Origin: Glaciecola sp. KUL10
Lineage (GTDB): Bacteria > Pseudomonadota > Gammaproteobacteria > Enterobacterales > Alteromonadaceae
Direction: 5' to 3'
DNA length: 64,000 bases
Assembly (NCBI RefSeq): GCF_003203515.1
Contig: NZ_BGNG01000014.1
Span: forward strand, 1-64,000
Under the pieces are notes generated by a model. The model saw only the letters and a program-made list of their open reading frames with translations. It searched no databases and was not told the origin of the DNA. The position numbers and the translations under genes were made by a program. This document shows positions 33,967 through 43,895 of this stretch, piece after piece; position 1 is the first letter of the stretch; every line of letters starts with the position of its first letter.

Positions 33967-34995
33967 TTAGTCCTTAGTCTGCTCTAAACAATCTTTGTCT
34001 TCAAAATCACACAATAACCCTATTGTGCCAACATCATCGATAGCCACCGAATACTCAAGTAAATCAGACACAAAATCAGCCAGAATAGTTCTGCTCATTA
34101 ACGCCATCATTTCAATATGATTTAAGTTTTCATAAATATTCAATGCTAAGTGTTCATTTTTGACTTCGTTTAAGGTCGTAAAATCGACTACCTTGTCTGC
34201 TCGAGACGCATAGATGAATGTCGGTGAATTAACCGTTTGAAGTTTTATTGGTAAGGCAGTGTCTACTGACGTCGTGCCAGATCTTTTGTAGATAAGCTCG
34301 ATTGCTTCTTTGAGCGTTTCTTCTGAAACAAGAGCACGATAAAAGGCATTGTTATAATGCATTTCGTAAATGGCTTTGGTGGAATATTCAAAGTCGGTCA
34401 TTGGCGCGAATAGATATAGCCGTATATTGTCTATCTCCCGCTCAAGCGCGTGAGCGGCTAATGCGCCCATTGAAAACCCGATAGCATGGACCTTTTCAGG
34501 TCGAGTTTGTTTAATTTTTTCTACGATTGGAGAAATGTAGTCAAGACCGAATTGAAAACGCCCTGATTTTTCCGCACTGGGAATAACAATGACATTCGCC
34601 CCTGTCATTTGATGTAACCATAGTTGATGTATCAGTAGTATTTGTGTGGGTTGGCTATAACCTGCAAAAAGTAAAATTAAGTGGTCTTCTAAAGGTTTTT
34701 CTTGATTCTCACTGTTTAATGAAGCGGAGTATCGCCAAATTTTGTGGTTATCATTGATTTTGATATCAAATTTAAGAGCGGTTTCAGTTACATCGACGTT
34801 CTTTAGACCAACAACATCGATACAGTAATTGTTGTCGTCGCATATTGTGATTGTTTCAGCCCCTATATCAGAAAGATTTCCTGTGATACTAGACGCGTGG
34901 GCCTTTGTAATTTCTTTAGCGACGTATGAAGCACAACCGCTCAAAGCAATTAACATTGTGCAAAGTGCTGCTCCTTTTACTAGCAACTTTTTCAT
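33967..34995 (-). CDS. Predicted lipoprotein with alpha/beta-hydrolase fold
   Basis: A 342-residue protein with a lipoprotein signal peptide (MKKLLVKGAALCTMLIALSGC; lipobox LSGC, Cys21). The mature part has an alpha/beta-hydrolase pattern: LILLFAGYSQP (oxyanion-side strand), a nucleophile elbow GFSMGALAAHAL with Ser near residue 175, a late Asp candidate (FIYASRADKVVD) and a His candidate (NLNHIEMMALMSR). It is probably an envelope-anchored serine hydrolase, substrate unknown. The N-terminal 90 residues and an acidic Cys-containing tail (LLCDFEDKDCLEQ) match nothing I know. It is flanked by dsbC and the BLUF gene on the same strand, 140 and 143 bases away, so it probably has its own promoter. 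Confidence 0.7.
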   Translation of the reverse strand: MKKLLVKGAALCTMLIALSGCASYVAKEITKAHASSITGNLSDIGAETITICDDNNYCIDVVGLKNVDVTETALKFDIKINDNHKIWRYSASLNSENQEKPLEDHLILLFAGYSQPTQILLIHQLWLHQMTGANVIVIPSAEKSGRFQFGLDYISPIVEKIKQTRPEKVHAIGFSMGALAAHALEREIDNIRLYLFAPMTDFEYSTKAIYEMHYNNAFYRALVSEETLKEAIELIYKRSGTTSVDTALPIKLQTVNSPTFIYASRADKVVDFTTLNEVKNEHLALNIYENLNHIEMMALMSRTILADFVSDLLEYSVAIDDVGTIGLLCDFEDKDCLEQTKD

Positions 34996-35135
34996 CCTAT
35001 GAATTATTGAGTAGCTATAGCAAGTAGCGGTTATGCGAACGAATATTTATTTTAAAAAACCTATCAAAATACAGCCTTTCACCCACCTTGGTTTAAGACT
35101 GTACTTTAATGAGAGAACACAATAAAAGTAAACGC

Positions 35136-35885
35136 TTACTTACCAAAACTCTCATTTAACAACTGTGAAAGTCTAGCAGCTGGCACATAACCAGGCTGAA
35201 CGCTTCCATCTGGTAAAATGATGTTTGGTGTGCCGTTCACACCGATTTTTTGGCCAAATTTATAATGTTCCGCGACGTCATTAGCGCATGAGGCTGGGGC
35301 AACAGGTTGTCTAAGTTTTGCGGTGGTGATTGCACCTTGTGGGTCATCTGCACACCAGATTGATACGGTGTTATCGTACACATCACTGCCGATGCCAGCG
35401 CGCGGAAACGCAAGATAATTTACAGTAATGCCGTAGTCATTTAACTCTTTCATTTCTTTATGAAGCTTTTGGCAATAGCCGCAAGTGGTGTCTGTGAAGA
35501 CCGTAATCACATGTTTTTCTTCTTTTGCTTTAAACTCGATTGCCGAATCTGAAAACGCTTTAACCCCTTCAAGTCTTACCGATTTAAGTTGCTCTTCATT
35601 GTGATTGACAAAGCCTGCGGGTGTGATTTCAAAAATAGCCCCTTGAATTACGAAGTTAGTATCAGGGGTAATATAAATCAAACCGCGGTTAGTATTCACC
35701 GACAGCAAGCCTTCAATCGGCGCATCTTGGATTGAATCAATCTCTAAATTCAACTTTTCAGCAAGTGCTGGTTTAAGATCCGCATATTTATCAACCGCTT
35801 GAGCGTGAACATTGGCCGCAAGACTGATGAAGCTTATCGCTGTGGCTAGCGCGGCAGCCTGTTTAATCATTTGTTTAATTTGCAT
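35136..35885 (-). CDS. dsbC: Thiol:disulfide interchange protein DsbC
   Basis: DsbC is the periplasmic disulfide isomerase kept reduced by DsbD. The 249-residue protein has a signal peptide (cleavage after NVHA), an N-terminal dimerisation domain (about 28-90), and a thioredoxin domain with active site CGYC (FTDTTCGYCQKLHKEM) and cis-proline loop VNGTPNIILPDG. A second Cys pair (WCADD ... PASCAND) matches the structural disulfide of DsbC. LptD, a major client of disulfide reshuffling, is encoded nearby. 91 bases after xerD; recJ no longer follows it directly. Confidence 0.95.
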   Translation of the reverse strand: MQIKQMIKQAAALATAISFISLAANVHAQAVDKYADLKPALAEKLNLEIDSIQDAPIEGLLSVNTNRGLIYITPDTNFVIQGAIFEITPAGFVNHNEEQLKSVRLEGVKAFSDSAIEFKAKEEKHVITVFTDTTCGYCQKLHKEMKELNDYGITVNYLAFPRAGIGSDVYDNTVSIWCADDPQGAITTAKLRQPVAPASCANDVAEHYKFGQKIGVNGTPNIILPDGSVQPGYVPAARLSQLLNESFGK

Positions 35886-35976
35886 TTAAAGATGTCTCAA
35901 ATAGTAAATTTAGTTTTCGATAGTAGTATAGACCAAGCAAGCGCTCAAAATCATTCATAAATCTATCGATATTCAT

Positions 35977-36957
35977 TTAGCCCCTAGGATGGTGCTCTTT
36001 CACTAGGCTTTGCAAGCGTTGTGTTGCTACATGGGTATAGATTTGAGTGGTAGAAAGATCACTATGCCCTAGCAGCATTTGCACGACGCGCAAGTCTGCC
36101 CCGTGATTTAGCAAATGAGTTGCAAATGCATGACGCAAAGTGTGGGGTGACAATTTTGATTTGATACCCGCTTGCTCAGCATAAAACTTTATGCGATGCC
36201 AAAATGTTTGACGTGTCATGGTTTGCCCCCGTTTACTCGGAAAAACGGTATTAGTTGGCTTTTTTAGCAGTTCACCACGGCCTTGTTTCAAATACTGACT
36301 CAGATAATCGACCGCTTCTTCTCCCAATGGCACTAAGCGCTCTTTTCCACCTTTTCCAATTACACGAATGACCCCTTGTAAAAGACTTATTTCGTGCATT
36401 TGCAAATTCACTAACTCAGATACGCGTATTCCAGTGGCATACAATACCTCTAACATTGCTTTATCACGCCATTGAACAGGATCAGACAAGTCAGGTGCGT
36501 CAAGCAAATCAGATACTTGTTGTTCACTTAGCGTGTCGGGCAGTTTGCTGGGTAACTTTGGGTTTTTGATTTTTTCAATTGGACTTTTTTCACACCATTG
36601 TTTGATTAAGGCGAATTGGTAAAAGGCTCTGATTGAGCTCAAACTGCGCGATGTTGAACGAGCACTGAGCTCTTTTTCGACCCGATACTTCAAATATTTT
36701 TCGATACGAGATGCGTCAATGTGCATCAAGTCAAAGATAAGTTCTTCTTCATGATGTAAGTTGCTGTCTTGAAAATAAAGCGCAAATTTAGTCAGATCCG
36801 TTTTGTAGGCACTTAACGTGTTTTTGCTTAAACCCTTCTCGACTAATAAGCTACTCAAAAACTTGTCGATATACTGCCTACTTTTCGCTGATAAGCCTTC
36901 ATATTGAGTCAATCGACTTTGCTTTGATACTTTTTGAGCGCCTAATTTAGGTTTCAT
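35977..36957 (-). CDS. xerD: Site-specific tyrosine recombinase XerD
   Basis: XerD, with XerC, resolves chromosome dimers at dif. The 326-residue protein has the SAM-like N-terminal core-binding domain (FLSSLLVEKGLSKNTLSAY) and a catalytic domain with all tyrosine-recombinase residues: Arg in ATGIRVSELVNL, Lys in GKGGKERLVPLG, HTLRHAFATHLL (His-x-x-Arg), LGHSDLSTTQIY with the nucleophile Tyr. It carries about 25 extra residues at the N-terminus relative to the usual 298, with no later ATG giving the standard start. The gene order xerD-dsbC supports XerD over XerC. Confidence 0.94.
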   Translation of the reverse strand: MKPKLGAQKVSKQSRLTQYEGLSAKSRQYIDKFLSSLLVEKGLSKNTLSAYKTDLTKFALYFQDSNLHHEEELIFDLMHIDASRIEKYLKYRVEKELSARSTSRSLSSIRAFYQFALIKQWCEKSPIEKIKNPKLPSKLPDTLSEQQVSDLLDAPDLSDPVQWRDKAMLEVLYATGIRVSELVNLQMHEISLLQGVIRVIGKGGKERLVPLGEEAVDYLSQYLKQGRGELLKKPTNTVFPSKRGQTMTRQTFWHRIKFYAEQAGIKSKLSPHTLRHAFATHLLNHGADLRVVQMLLGHSDLSTTQIYTHVATQRLQSLVKEHHPRG

Positions 36958-36997
36958 TTAATGCCTCTAACAATCATAGGTTTATCGCAAATGATCA

Positions 36998-37942
36998 CTA
37001 AAAGTCACGACGTTTTTTAATTAAGGTGTACGCAGCCTGTATATCCTGAGCCTTTTCTTTCGCCATTAATACAGCTTGTTCAGGTAGGCCTTTTGAGGCG
37101 AGCTTGTCGGGGTGATGAGTCGACATCAACTTTTTATATGCTTTTTTGATGGTTTTCGCATCATCGTTAGCGCTCACACCAATGATTTTATAGGCATCTT
37201 CTAATTCTGATAAGTTGGAATATGAAGTGCTTGAATATGACTGATTTGTGTGAGAGGAATTCTGACTGTTATTGGACCGTTGAGAACTTTGTCTTTGATT
37301 GTGATACTCACGGTTTGCAGAATTAGCCCGCTTGGCAGACTCAGAGCGTTGCTTGTTTTGAGCTTGTCCTTTTCTAAAACGCTGCTCTGCCTCAAATGAA
37401 GTGACAAAGAAATGTAACTCTTTTTTGCTAAAATCCAATTGCCTAGCGACTTTTTCAAGCACGGATAGCTTGGGTGCAGATAACCTTGTTTTAGCGCATG
37501 CTGCTTTAACTAGAATCTCTAGATATACCTGCAAAATATCGCGGCGTGCATGACAGTTTTCTTTTAGTTGGCTCAGCATATCTATAAGCGGAAAATCCCT
37601 TGCTTTGCCTTCTCTAAATGCTTGTTGTGCTTCTTTTCGCACATCACCCTGAAGCCCCATATCATCCATCAACGCTGAGGCTGTATTAATATCATCTTGA
37701 GTAACTGCGCCGTCTGACTTGCAAACATGACCCAATGCAGAAAACAAACAGTGAAAAAACTCTGCTTCAGTCTGAAACTCATCTTTCGTATTAAAAAATC
37801 GTGCAAACCCGCCTTGAGAAGAAAAGTCTTTGCTATACGAAATATCAAAGAAGTGACCGACCACTAAGCCTAGAATAGCGCCAGGTATACGACCAAACAT
37901 AAAGCCAAACATGACACCAATGACTTTACCCCAAATTTGCAT
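36998..37942 (-). CDS. djlA: Co-chaperone DjlA (membrane-anchored DnaJ-like protein)
   Basis: DjlA is an inner-membrane DnaK co-chaperone linked to capsule and envelope stress signalling. The 314-residue protein has a single N-terminal glycine-rich membrane helix (VIGVMFGFMFGRIPGAILG), a TerB-like helical domain (FFHCLFSALGHVCKSDGAVT onward), a Gln/Asn/Ser-rich linker (about 195-245), and a C-terminal J domain with the HPD tripeptide (THHPDKLASKGLP). Divergent from lptD, exactly as in E. coli. Confidence 0.95.
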   Translation of the reverse strand: MQIWGKVIGVMFGFMFGRIPGAILGLVVGHFFDISYSKDFSSQGGFARFFNTKDEFQTEAEFFHCLFSALGHVCKSDGAVTQDDINTASALMDDMGLQGDVRKEAQQAFREGKARDFPLIDMLSQLKENCHARRDILQVYLEILVKAACAKTRLSAPKLSVLEKVARQLDFSKKELHFFVTSFEAEQRFRKGQAQNKQRSESAKRANSANREYHNQRQSSQRSNNSQNSSHTNQSYSSTSYSNLSELEDAYKIIGVSANDDAKTIKKAYKKLMSTHHPDKLASKGLPEQAVLMAKEKAQDIQAAYTLIKKRRDF

Positions 37943-38124
37943 ATAGCAAACATCCTTTTGTCTTGTGAAGTTTTAAGATTGAAGTTACTGAGTCTTTTAT
38001 CGATAAAAACCAAAGATTAACTTGGTTATTGTGAACTAAAGCTTTAAAATTACAAGGTTTAGCAAAACACGATTATTATTCTTGTTTTACAGACTCAGAC
38101 ATAAATCACCATCAAATAGGCCTA

Positions 38125-40347
38125 TTGTTGTTCTCAATATCAATAAAAAATCGACTATTATTTAAGGTCCTACTCATAATGCCGACGCTAGTTGTTGGGC
38201 AAGAGGTATGTATAGTCACACCTTCAAACTTTGATGTCAGTGAATTAAGTCAAAATAGAGAGATAATAGTACGCTCTGATAATGCGCAAATGATTCAAGA
38301 TACGACAGCTCGGTTTGATGGTAATGTCAAAATCATCAGCCCAGATGCACTCATCATTGCAGACTCTGCTAACATCAGCGATAGCGGCAAAGAATTGATA
38401 GCCAGTGGCGATGTAGAATACCAAGATGAAAGCTTGAGAGTTTTTTCTCAAGGGGTTGAGTTAAATAGCAACTTGAAGCTGCTTCAGATGGAAGATTCTG
38501 ACTATGAAATGAAAGACATTGCAGGGCGAGGTGCGGCAAAACTTCTTTCATTGTCTGGCGAACGAGGTTTGACACTCGAATCTGTCACGTTTACGACTTG
38601 CCCTAAAGGTGGCGAAGACTGGCAGATCAGTGCAAGTGAAATAAGCATTGGAAAAGACAAACCTTTCGGGGAAGCCTTCAATACTATATTTAAAGTAGGT
38701 GGTGTGCCTGTGTTTTACTTGCCTTATTTCGCCTTTCCTGTCACGGCGGAAAGACAAACCGGTTTGTTATTTCCTAAAATTAGTAACTCACAATCGGTTG
38801 GCTTGGAATACGAACAGCCATTTTATTGGAATATTGCTCCTAATTACGATGCAACTATTTCTCCTCGATTTATGACTGAACGTGGTTTGCAACTCAAGAC
38901 GGAATTTAGATATCTGAATTATGGCTCAAGGGGTGAAGTCCAACTCGAATATTTACCCAATGATATTGATACTGCTGAAGATGATGAACGTTACTTTTAC
39001 CGGTTTAGCCATCAGGGAAAACTAGCAGAGGATTGGAATCTAAACATCGACTTCAGTGGTATAAGCGACGATAACTATATCGTAGATTTAGGTTCAGACT
39101 ACTATAATCGTGCAGACACTCACCTATACCGGCAGGTAGGTTTAAGTTACTTTTCCGAACAACTTGATTTTACAATGCAGTTTCGGGATTTTGATGTTAT
39201 TGGTGATCACCCTTCAGTTTATCGTGCGTTACCAGAGATGAAACTCAATTACGCGTCCGACTTGAGTAAATATTTATCATTTAATGTCAACTCGGAGTTA
39301 GCTTACTTTCAAAGTAGCTTGGACAGCAACCCAGATGCTATTCGTTTACACGTAGAACCCTCGTTGCAAATTCCCTATCAACGCGCATGGGGCGAATTGC
39401 TCGCTGAAGTGAGTGTGCTCAATACATATTACGCGCAAGATGTAGACGAGAATGCGGCGTTGGCTGATGAAACACTCCGGACAATTGGGCAAGGCCGCTT
39501 GTACGGCAGTCTAATTTTCGAGAAGCAACAAAGCCTACTAGATAAAGACTACACACTAACACTAGAGCCCAAGGCTCAGTATCTCTATACTAGTTATGAA
39601 CAACAAGACAATATTGGTCTTTATGACACGACACCATTGTTAACAACATTCAGCAATCTGTTTAGAGGTCAAGAGTTTACTGGACTTGATCGCATCAATG
39701 ACAACAACCAATTTACGCTTGGATTAACTTCGCGACTGATTGATAAACAAAATCGCGAAAAAATGGTGTTTAGTTTGGGGCAAATCTTTTATTTGCAAAA
39801 TACTAAAATAATTGATGGAACTCGCGATGGGAATCGTTCAGCTTTAGCAGCAGAATTAGATTGGCAAGTGAACCAACGCTGGTTTTTACACTCTGATATT
39901 CAGATCGAGACGAGAACAGACCGTGTTCAACGTAGTAGTTTTGCAACTGAATACCGAGTCAATGATGATAAGTTGATACAACTAAATCATAGGTATATCA
40001 GGGACTTATCTGGGGAGCAGATTAACCAATTAGGTCTATCTGCAAGCTGGCCAATTAATGAAAAATGGGCTTGGGTAGCGCGCTGGTATCGAGATACTGA
40101 ACGTTCTCGCACGACAGAGAGCTTTTTTGGGGTACAATACGAAAGCTGTTGTTGGGCACTTCGTGTGACTGCGCAACGACATCTTAGTAATCGTTTTGAT
40201 GTAAACGGTGTGCGCACTCAAGATGACTTTGATTCGGGTATTGCTTTGCAGTTTGTGTTTAAGGGAATTGGCAGTAGTAAGGGGTCAACCAGTATGCTTG
40301 AACAAGGCTTATTCGGCTATAAACAACCCTATTTATTGAACCAATAA
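38125..40347 (+). CDS. lptD: LPS-assembly protein LptD
   Basis: LptD is the outer-membrane barrel that, with LptE, inserts LPS into the outer leaflet. The 740-residue product has a signal peptide, an N-terminal LptA-like beta-jellyroll (ARFDGNVKIISPDALIIADSANI), and a large beta-barrel. The four disulfide cysteines appear conserved: one at the mature N-terminus (QEVC), one in TTCPKGGEDW, and the Cys-Cys pair in YESCCWALRV. No in-frame ATG gives a signal peptide; the start must be one of two consecutive TTG codons at 38125 or 38128, with only a weak AGG upstream. Leads the lptD-surA-pdxA-rsmA-apaG-apaH operon. Confidence 0.94.
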   Translation: MLFSISIKNRLLFKVLLIMPTLVVGQEVCIVTPSNFDVSELSQNREIIVRSDNAQMIQDTTARFDGNVKIISPDALIIADSANISDSGKELIASGDVEYQDESLRVFSQGVELNSNLKLLQMEDSDYEMKDIAGRGAAKLLSLSGERGLTLESVTFTTCPKGGEDWQISASEISIGKDKPFGEAFNTIFKVGGVPVFYLPYFAFPVTAERQTGLLFPKISNSQSVGLEYEQPFYWNIAPNYDATISPRFMTERGLQLKTEFRYLNYGSRGEVQLEYLPNDIDTAEDDERYFYRFSHQGKLAEDWNLNIDFSGISDDNYIVDLGSDYYNRADTHLYRQVGLSYFSEQLDFTMQFRDFDVIGDHPSVYRALPEMKLNYASDLSKYLSFNVNSELAYFQSSLDSNPDAIRLHVEPSLQIPYQRAWGELLAEVSVLNTYYAQDVDENAALADETLRTIGQGRLYGSLIFEKQQSLLDKDYTLTLEPKAQYLYTSYEQQDNIGLYDTTPLLTTFSNLFRGQEFTGLDRINDNNQFTLGLTSRLIDKQNREKMVFSLGQIFYLQNTKIIDGTRDGNRSALAAELDWQVNQRWFLHSDIQIETRTDRVQRSSFATEYRVNDDKLIQLNHRYIRDLSGEQINQLGLSASWPINEKWAWVARWYRDTERSRTTESFFGVQYESCCWALRVTAQRHLSNRFDVNGVRTQDDFDSGIALQFVFKGIGSSKGSTSMLEQGLFGYKQPYLLNQ

Positions 40348-40430
40348 AGTAGAACGAAGTATCAGTCAAAGCGGGTTAACGATTAAACAAGCTAGGGCAA
40401 ACAAACAGTTAAATAATGATTAGAGAAAAT

Positions 40431-41738
40431 ATGAAGTATAAAGCATTAATAGTAGCGTCATTGCTAGCTAGTTTAATTTTCAGCAGCGCAGTCAATGCGC
40501 AGTCTGGTGTCCAAACATTGGACAGAGTAGCCGTTATTGTAGATCAAGGCGTCATTCTCGAGAGTGAAATTCAGAAGCTAGTGCAGACGGTTAAACAAAA
40601 CGCGATCACAAACAATCAAGACTTACCGTCTGATCGCGCGTTGCGAACCCAAGCTATAGAGCGTTTGATTCTTACTAATTTACAGATGCAAGTCGCCAGC
40701 CGCATGGGTATTCAAATTAGCGACCCACAGCTTGAGCAAACTATCGCCAATATAGCTCAGCGTGAGGGCTTAACACTCGAGCAGTTTCGTCGTGAAATTC
40801 AGGCGCAAGGGCTAAACTATGAAGAATATAGAGAGCAGGTTAGAGAAGAACTAATCACTGGTGAAGTTCGACGTGCTAACGTGCGTCGACGCGTTTATAT
40901 AACACCGCAAGAAATAGAAGCGTTGATGACGGTATTAAACCAACAAGGTGAGCAACAGGCAGAATACAGACTAGGCCATATATTAATTGGTATTCAATCA
41001 GGTGCAAGTGATGCAGACGTTGAGACTGCTCGCGACCGAGCTGATAAAGTCATTGAACTACTGAACAACGGTTCCGACTTTACCAAAATTGCCATTGCAT
41101 CTTCGTCAGGCCCTAAAGCGCTAGAAGGTGGAGATATGGGATGGTTAAACGTCAATGCTATGCCTACCTTGTTCGCTGAAGTGGTACAGAATAAAAGCAA
41201 AGATGAATTAATCGGCCCGATCAGAAGTGGAGCAGGTTTTCATATTCTTAAAATTCTAGACACCCGAGGGGTCGAAAAAGTCGAGGTTGAAGAGGTTAAC
41301 GCGAGACATATTTTAGTCCCACCTTCAATCATTTTAAGTGATCAAAAAGCAGAACAAATGCTCTTAGAATTTAGAGCCCAATTAATTGAAGGCACAGCTG
41401 ACTTTGCAGAATTGGCAAAGGAGCATTCACAGGACCCAGGTTCAGCGCTTAAAGGTGGCGTGTTAGGTTGGAACGACCCCGAAATCTATGTGCCAGAATT
41501 TAAAGCTGCGCTAGCTACACTAGAAAAAGATGAGTATTCTATGCCTGTCAGAACTGTTCACGGTTGGCATCTAATTCAACTAATAGACAGACGGGTAGAC
41601 GACGCCACGGAAAAGTTAAAAGAAGACCGTGCAGCTCAATTACTTTACAATCGCAAATTCACAGAAGAAACCGAAAACTGGATTCGTGAGATGCGCGACG
41701 GTGCCTATATAGAAGTGATAGAAGAGAGCAATATTTAA
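40431..41738 (+). CDS. surA: Periplasmic chaperone/peptidyl-prolyl isomerase SurA
   Basis: SurA escorts outer-membrane proteins, LptD among them, to the BAM complex. The 435-residue protein has a signal peptide ([19 protein letters not shown], cleaved after VNA), the N-terminal chaperone domain ([18 protein letters not shown]), two parvulin domains ([11 protein letters not shown] to [21 protein letters not shown] to [10 protein letters not shown]) and a C-terminal helix. An ATG at 40416 is also in frame, but the one at 40431 has AGAGA just upstream and gives a normal signal peptide. Its stop overlaps the pdxA start by one base. Confidence 0.96.
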   Translation: MKYKALIVASLLASLIFSSAVNAQSGVQTLDRVAVIVDQGVILESEIQKLVQTVKQNAITNNQDLPSDRALRTQAIERLILTNLQMQVASRMGIQISDPQLEQTIANIAQREGLTLEQFRREIQAQGLNYEEYREQVREELITGEVRRANVRRRVYITPQEIEALMTVLNQQGEQQAEYRLGHILIGIQSGASDADVETARDRADKVIELLNNGSDFTKIAIASSSGPKALEGGDMGWLNVNAMPTLFAEVVQNKSKDELIGPIRSGAGFHILKILDTRGVEKVEVEEVNARHILVPPSIILSDQKAEQMLLEFRAQLIEGTADFAELAKEHSQDPGSALKGGVLGWNDPEIYVPEFKAALATLEKDEYSMPVRTVHGWHLIQLIDRRVDDATEKLKEDRAAQLLYNRKFTEETENWIREMRDGAYIEVIEESNI

Positions 41739-42724
41739 TGTCTGAATCATTGAAAATTGCAGTCACACCCGGCGAACCAGCAGGGATCGGGCCTGATTTA
41801 ATCATTAAGTTGAGCGAACAAATCTGGGATGCTCAACTTGTTGTATTTGCTGATGCGGATATGCTGCTTGAACGCGCAAAGATGTTAGGCGTAGCACTGG
41901 AAATTATTCCCTACTCACCAGACAGTGATTATATACAACAACCAGGTCAGTTAATCGTTAAGCATATCCCTGTACAAACGCCAGTCATCGCCGGTGAATT
42001 GAATAGTGAAAACGGTCACTATGTGGTAGAGACATTAAGACAAGCTTGCCAAGAAAATATTGATGGCACCTTTGATGCCGTGGTCACAGGGCCTGTGCAC
42101 AAAGGAATCATCAATAAGGCTGGTATATCTTTTAGTGGTCACACTGAGTTTTTTGCGCACCAGGCAAATTGTTCAGATGTAGTTATGATGCTAGCGACAG
42201 AAGGTTTACGCGTATGTTTAGCAACGACACATATCCCACTAGCATATGTGTCGAAGGCAATTACCCCCGAAAGATTAGACAAAGTCATTCACATAATCCA
42301 TACCGATTTGAAATTAAAGTTCGGTATTGAATCACCCAAAATTTTAGTGTGTGGCTTGAATCCTCATGCCGGAGAAGACGGACACCTAGGAAAAGAAGAG
42401 CAATTGGTTATCACGCCAAAGCTCAATGAACTCAGAGACCAGGGTATTAATTTAATTGGACCGTTGCCTGCTGATACTATCTTTCAGCCTAAATACCTTG
42501 AACAAGCGGATACAGTGTTAGCCATGTATCACGATCAAGGTTTACCAGTATTAAAATACAAAGGCTTTGGCGCCTCCGTGAATATAACGCTCGGACTTCC
42601 ATTTATTAGGACATCTGTAGATCATGGTACGGCGGCCGATTTAGCGGGCAGCAATGATATAGACTGTGGCAGCTTTAAGTTGGCTATTCTAAAAGCAATT
42701 AAATTGGCAAGGAAAAAAGTATGA
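41738..42724 (+). CDS. pdxA: 4-hydroxythreonine-4-phosphate dehydrogenase PdxA
   Basis: PdxA oxidises 4-phosphohydroxythreonine in the pathway to pyridoxal phosphate, feeding PdxJ (also in this window). The 328-residue protein has [14 protein letters not shown]-type opening ([13 protein letters not shown]), the metal/substrate His in [22 protein letters not shown], and [13 protein letters not shown] with RTSVDHGTA. One-base overlap with surA (TAATG) and a 4-base overlap with rsmA show translational coupling. Confidence 0.97.
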   Translation: MSESLKIAVTPGEPAGIGPDLIIKLSEQIWDAQLVVFADADMLLERAKMLGVALEIIPYSPDSDYIQQPGQLIVKHIPVQTPVIAGELNSENGHYVVETLRQACQENIDGTFDAVVTGPVHKGIINKAGISFSGHTEFFAHQANCSDVVMMLATEGLRVCLATTHIPLAYVSKAITPERLDKVIHIIHTDLKLKFGIESPKILVCGLNPHAGEDGHLGKEEQLVITPKLNELRDQGINLIGPLPADTIFQPKYLEQADTVLAMYHDQGLPVLKYKGFGASVNITLGLPFIRTSVDHGTAADLAGSNDIDCGSFKLAILKAIKLARKKV

Positions 42725-43518
42725 GTCAAAAGCATTTAGGCCATACAGCCCGAAAACGCTTTGGACAGAACTTTTTGCATGATCAATATGTGATTAATCA
42801 GATTGTTAATGCTATTCATCCTTTGAATGGTGAAAACCTTGTTGAAATTGGACCAGGTTTGGGGGCGTTGACAGAGCCCGTTGCTGAATTGGTTGAGCAT
42901 CTTAACGTCGTTGAACTTGATAGAGACCTCGCAAAAAGGCTGCGTCATCATCCATTTTTAAATGCTAAACTTAATGTATTAGAACACGATGCATTAAAAT
43001 TTGACTTTTCACAGCTCAGTGAAGAAGAAGGCGATTTACGCATTTTTGGCAACCTCCCCTATAATATTTCTACACCGTTGATGTTCCATCTATTTAGCTT
43101 TCATTCCAAAATAAAAGACATGCATTTTATGCTTCAAAATGAAGTGGTAAAGCGCTTGTGTGCGGTTGCGGGTGATAAACTCTACGGCAGGTTATCAGTA
43201 ATGGCGCAATATTACTGTAAAGCAACACCCGTTGTATTTGTTCCGCCCTCGGCATTTAATCCACCACCTAAGGTTGATTCGGCCGTTGTCAGATTACTTC
43301 CGCACAAGGCTCCACCAGTAAAATTAGATTCAGTAGATGCTTTGCAAAAAATCGTTACAACAGCATTTAATCAACGCCGGAAGACTATTCGCAATAGCTT
43401 ATCTTCTTTGTTGACTGAGACTCAAATAAGTGAAGCTGGAATAGAGCCAAGCTTGAGGGCTGAAGCGCTGACGCTTCAAGACTTTGCAAACCTAGCCAAT
43501 TCACTTCCAAGCGACTAG
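42721..43518 (+). CDS. rsmA: 16S rRNA dimethyladenosine transferase RsmA (KsgA)
   Basis: RsmA dimethylates A1518 and A1519 near the 3' end of 16S rRNA, a late 30S maturation checkpoint. The 265-residue protein has [11 protein letters not shown], the SAM loop [13 protein letters not shown], the acidic [12 protein letters not shown], and the catalytic NLPYNIS motif; the C-terminal helical domain carries [12 protein letters not shown]. Overlaps pdxA by 4 bases. Confidence 0.97.
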   Translation: MSQKHLGHTARKRFGQNFLHDQYVINQIVNAIHPLNGENLVEIGPGLGALTEPVAELVEHLNVVELDRDLAKRLRHHPFLNAKLNVLEHDALKFDFSQLSEEEGDLRIFGNLPYNISTPLMFHLFSFHSKIKDMHFMLQNEVVKRLCAVAGDKLYGRLSVMAQYYCKATPVVFVPPSAFNPPPKVDSAVVRLLPHKAPPVKLDSVDALQKIVTTAFNQRRKTIRNSLSSLLTETQISEAGIEPSLRAEALTLQDFANLANSLPSD

Positions 43519-43520
43519 CC

Positions 43521-43895
43521 ATGCTTGAAGATATCAAAATCAAAGTAGAAACAAAGTTCTTAGGTCGTCAGGAGCAAAAAGATGCAGAGCCTGCATTCGT
43601 CTTTAGTTATAAAGTGACGATACAAAATCTTGGTAATCAACGTGTACAATTACTCCGGCGCTATTGGTTAGTCACTAATGGTGACGGAGAAAAAGTTGAA
43701 GTTGCTGGGGATGGTGTTGTTGGCAAACAACCGTTGATCGAACCCAATCAAAGTTTTGACTACACTAGCGCTTCGATGTTAAAAACGCCCGTCGGGACTA
43801 TGGAGGGATATTATGAATTTGAACTCTTCGACGGCAGCACAAAACGCGCGGCCATCCCTATTTTCAGTTTGGCGATACCAAATAGTCTGCACTAA
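43521..43895 (+). CDS. apaG: ApaG protein (Co2+/Mg2+ efflux-associated family)
   Basis: The 124-residue protein is a complete ApaG/DUF525 fibronectin-like domain, with VETKFLGRQ, FVFSYKVTIQNLG, VQLLRRYWLVTNGDG, VVGKQPLIEP and GTMEGYYEFE. The family has been tied to cobalt and magnesium resistance, but its molecular role is unclear. It lies 2 bases after rsmA and its stop directly abuts the apaH start. Confidence 0.96.
   Translation: MLEDIKIKVETKFLGRQEQKDAEPAFVFSYKVTIQNLGNQRVQLLRRYWLVTNGDGEKVEVAGDGVVGKQPLIEPNQSFDYTSASMLKTPVGTMEGYYEFELFDGSTKRAAIPIFSLAIPNSLH

Noticed and set aside
38125-40347. Frameshift or truncation at the lptD start because no ATG is found.
   Set aside because: A TTG start gives an intact signal peptide and all four disulfide cysteines, so the gene looks complete.
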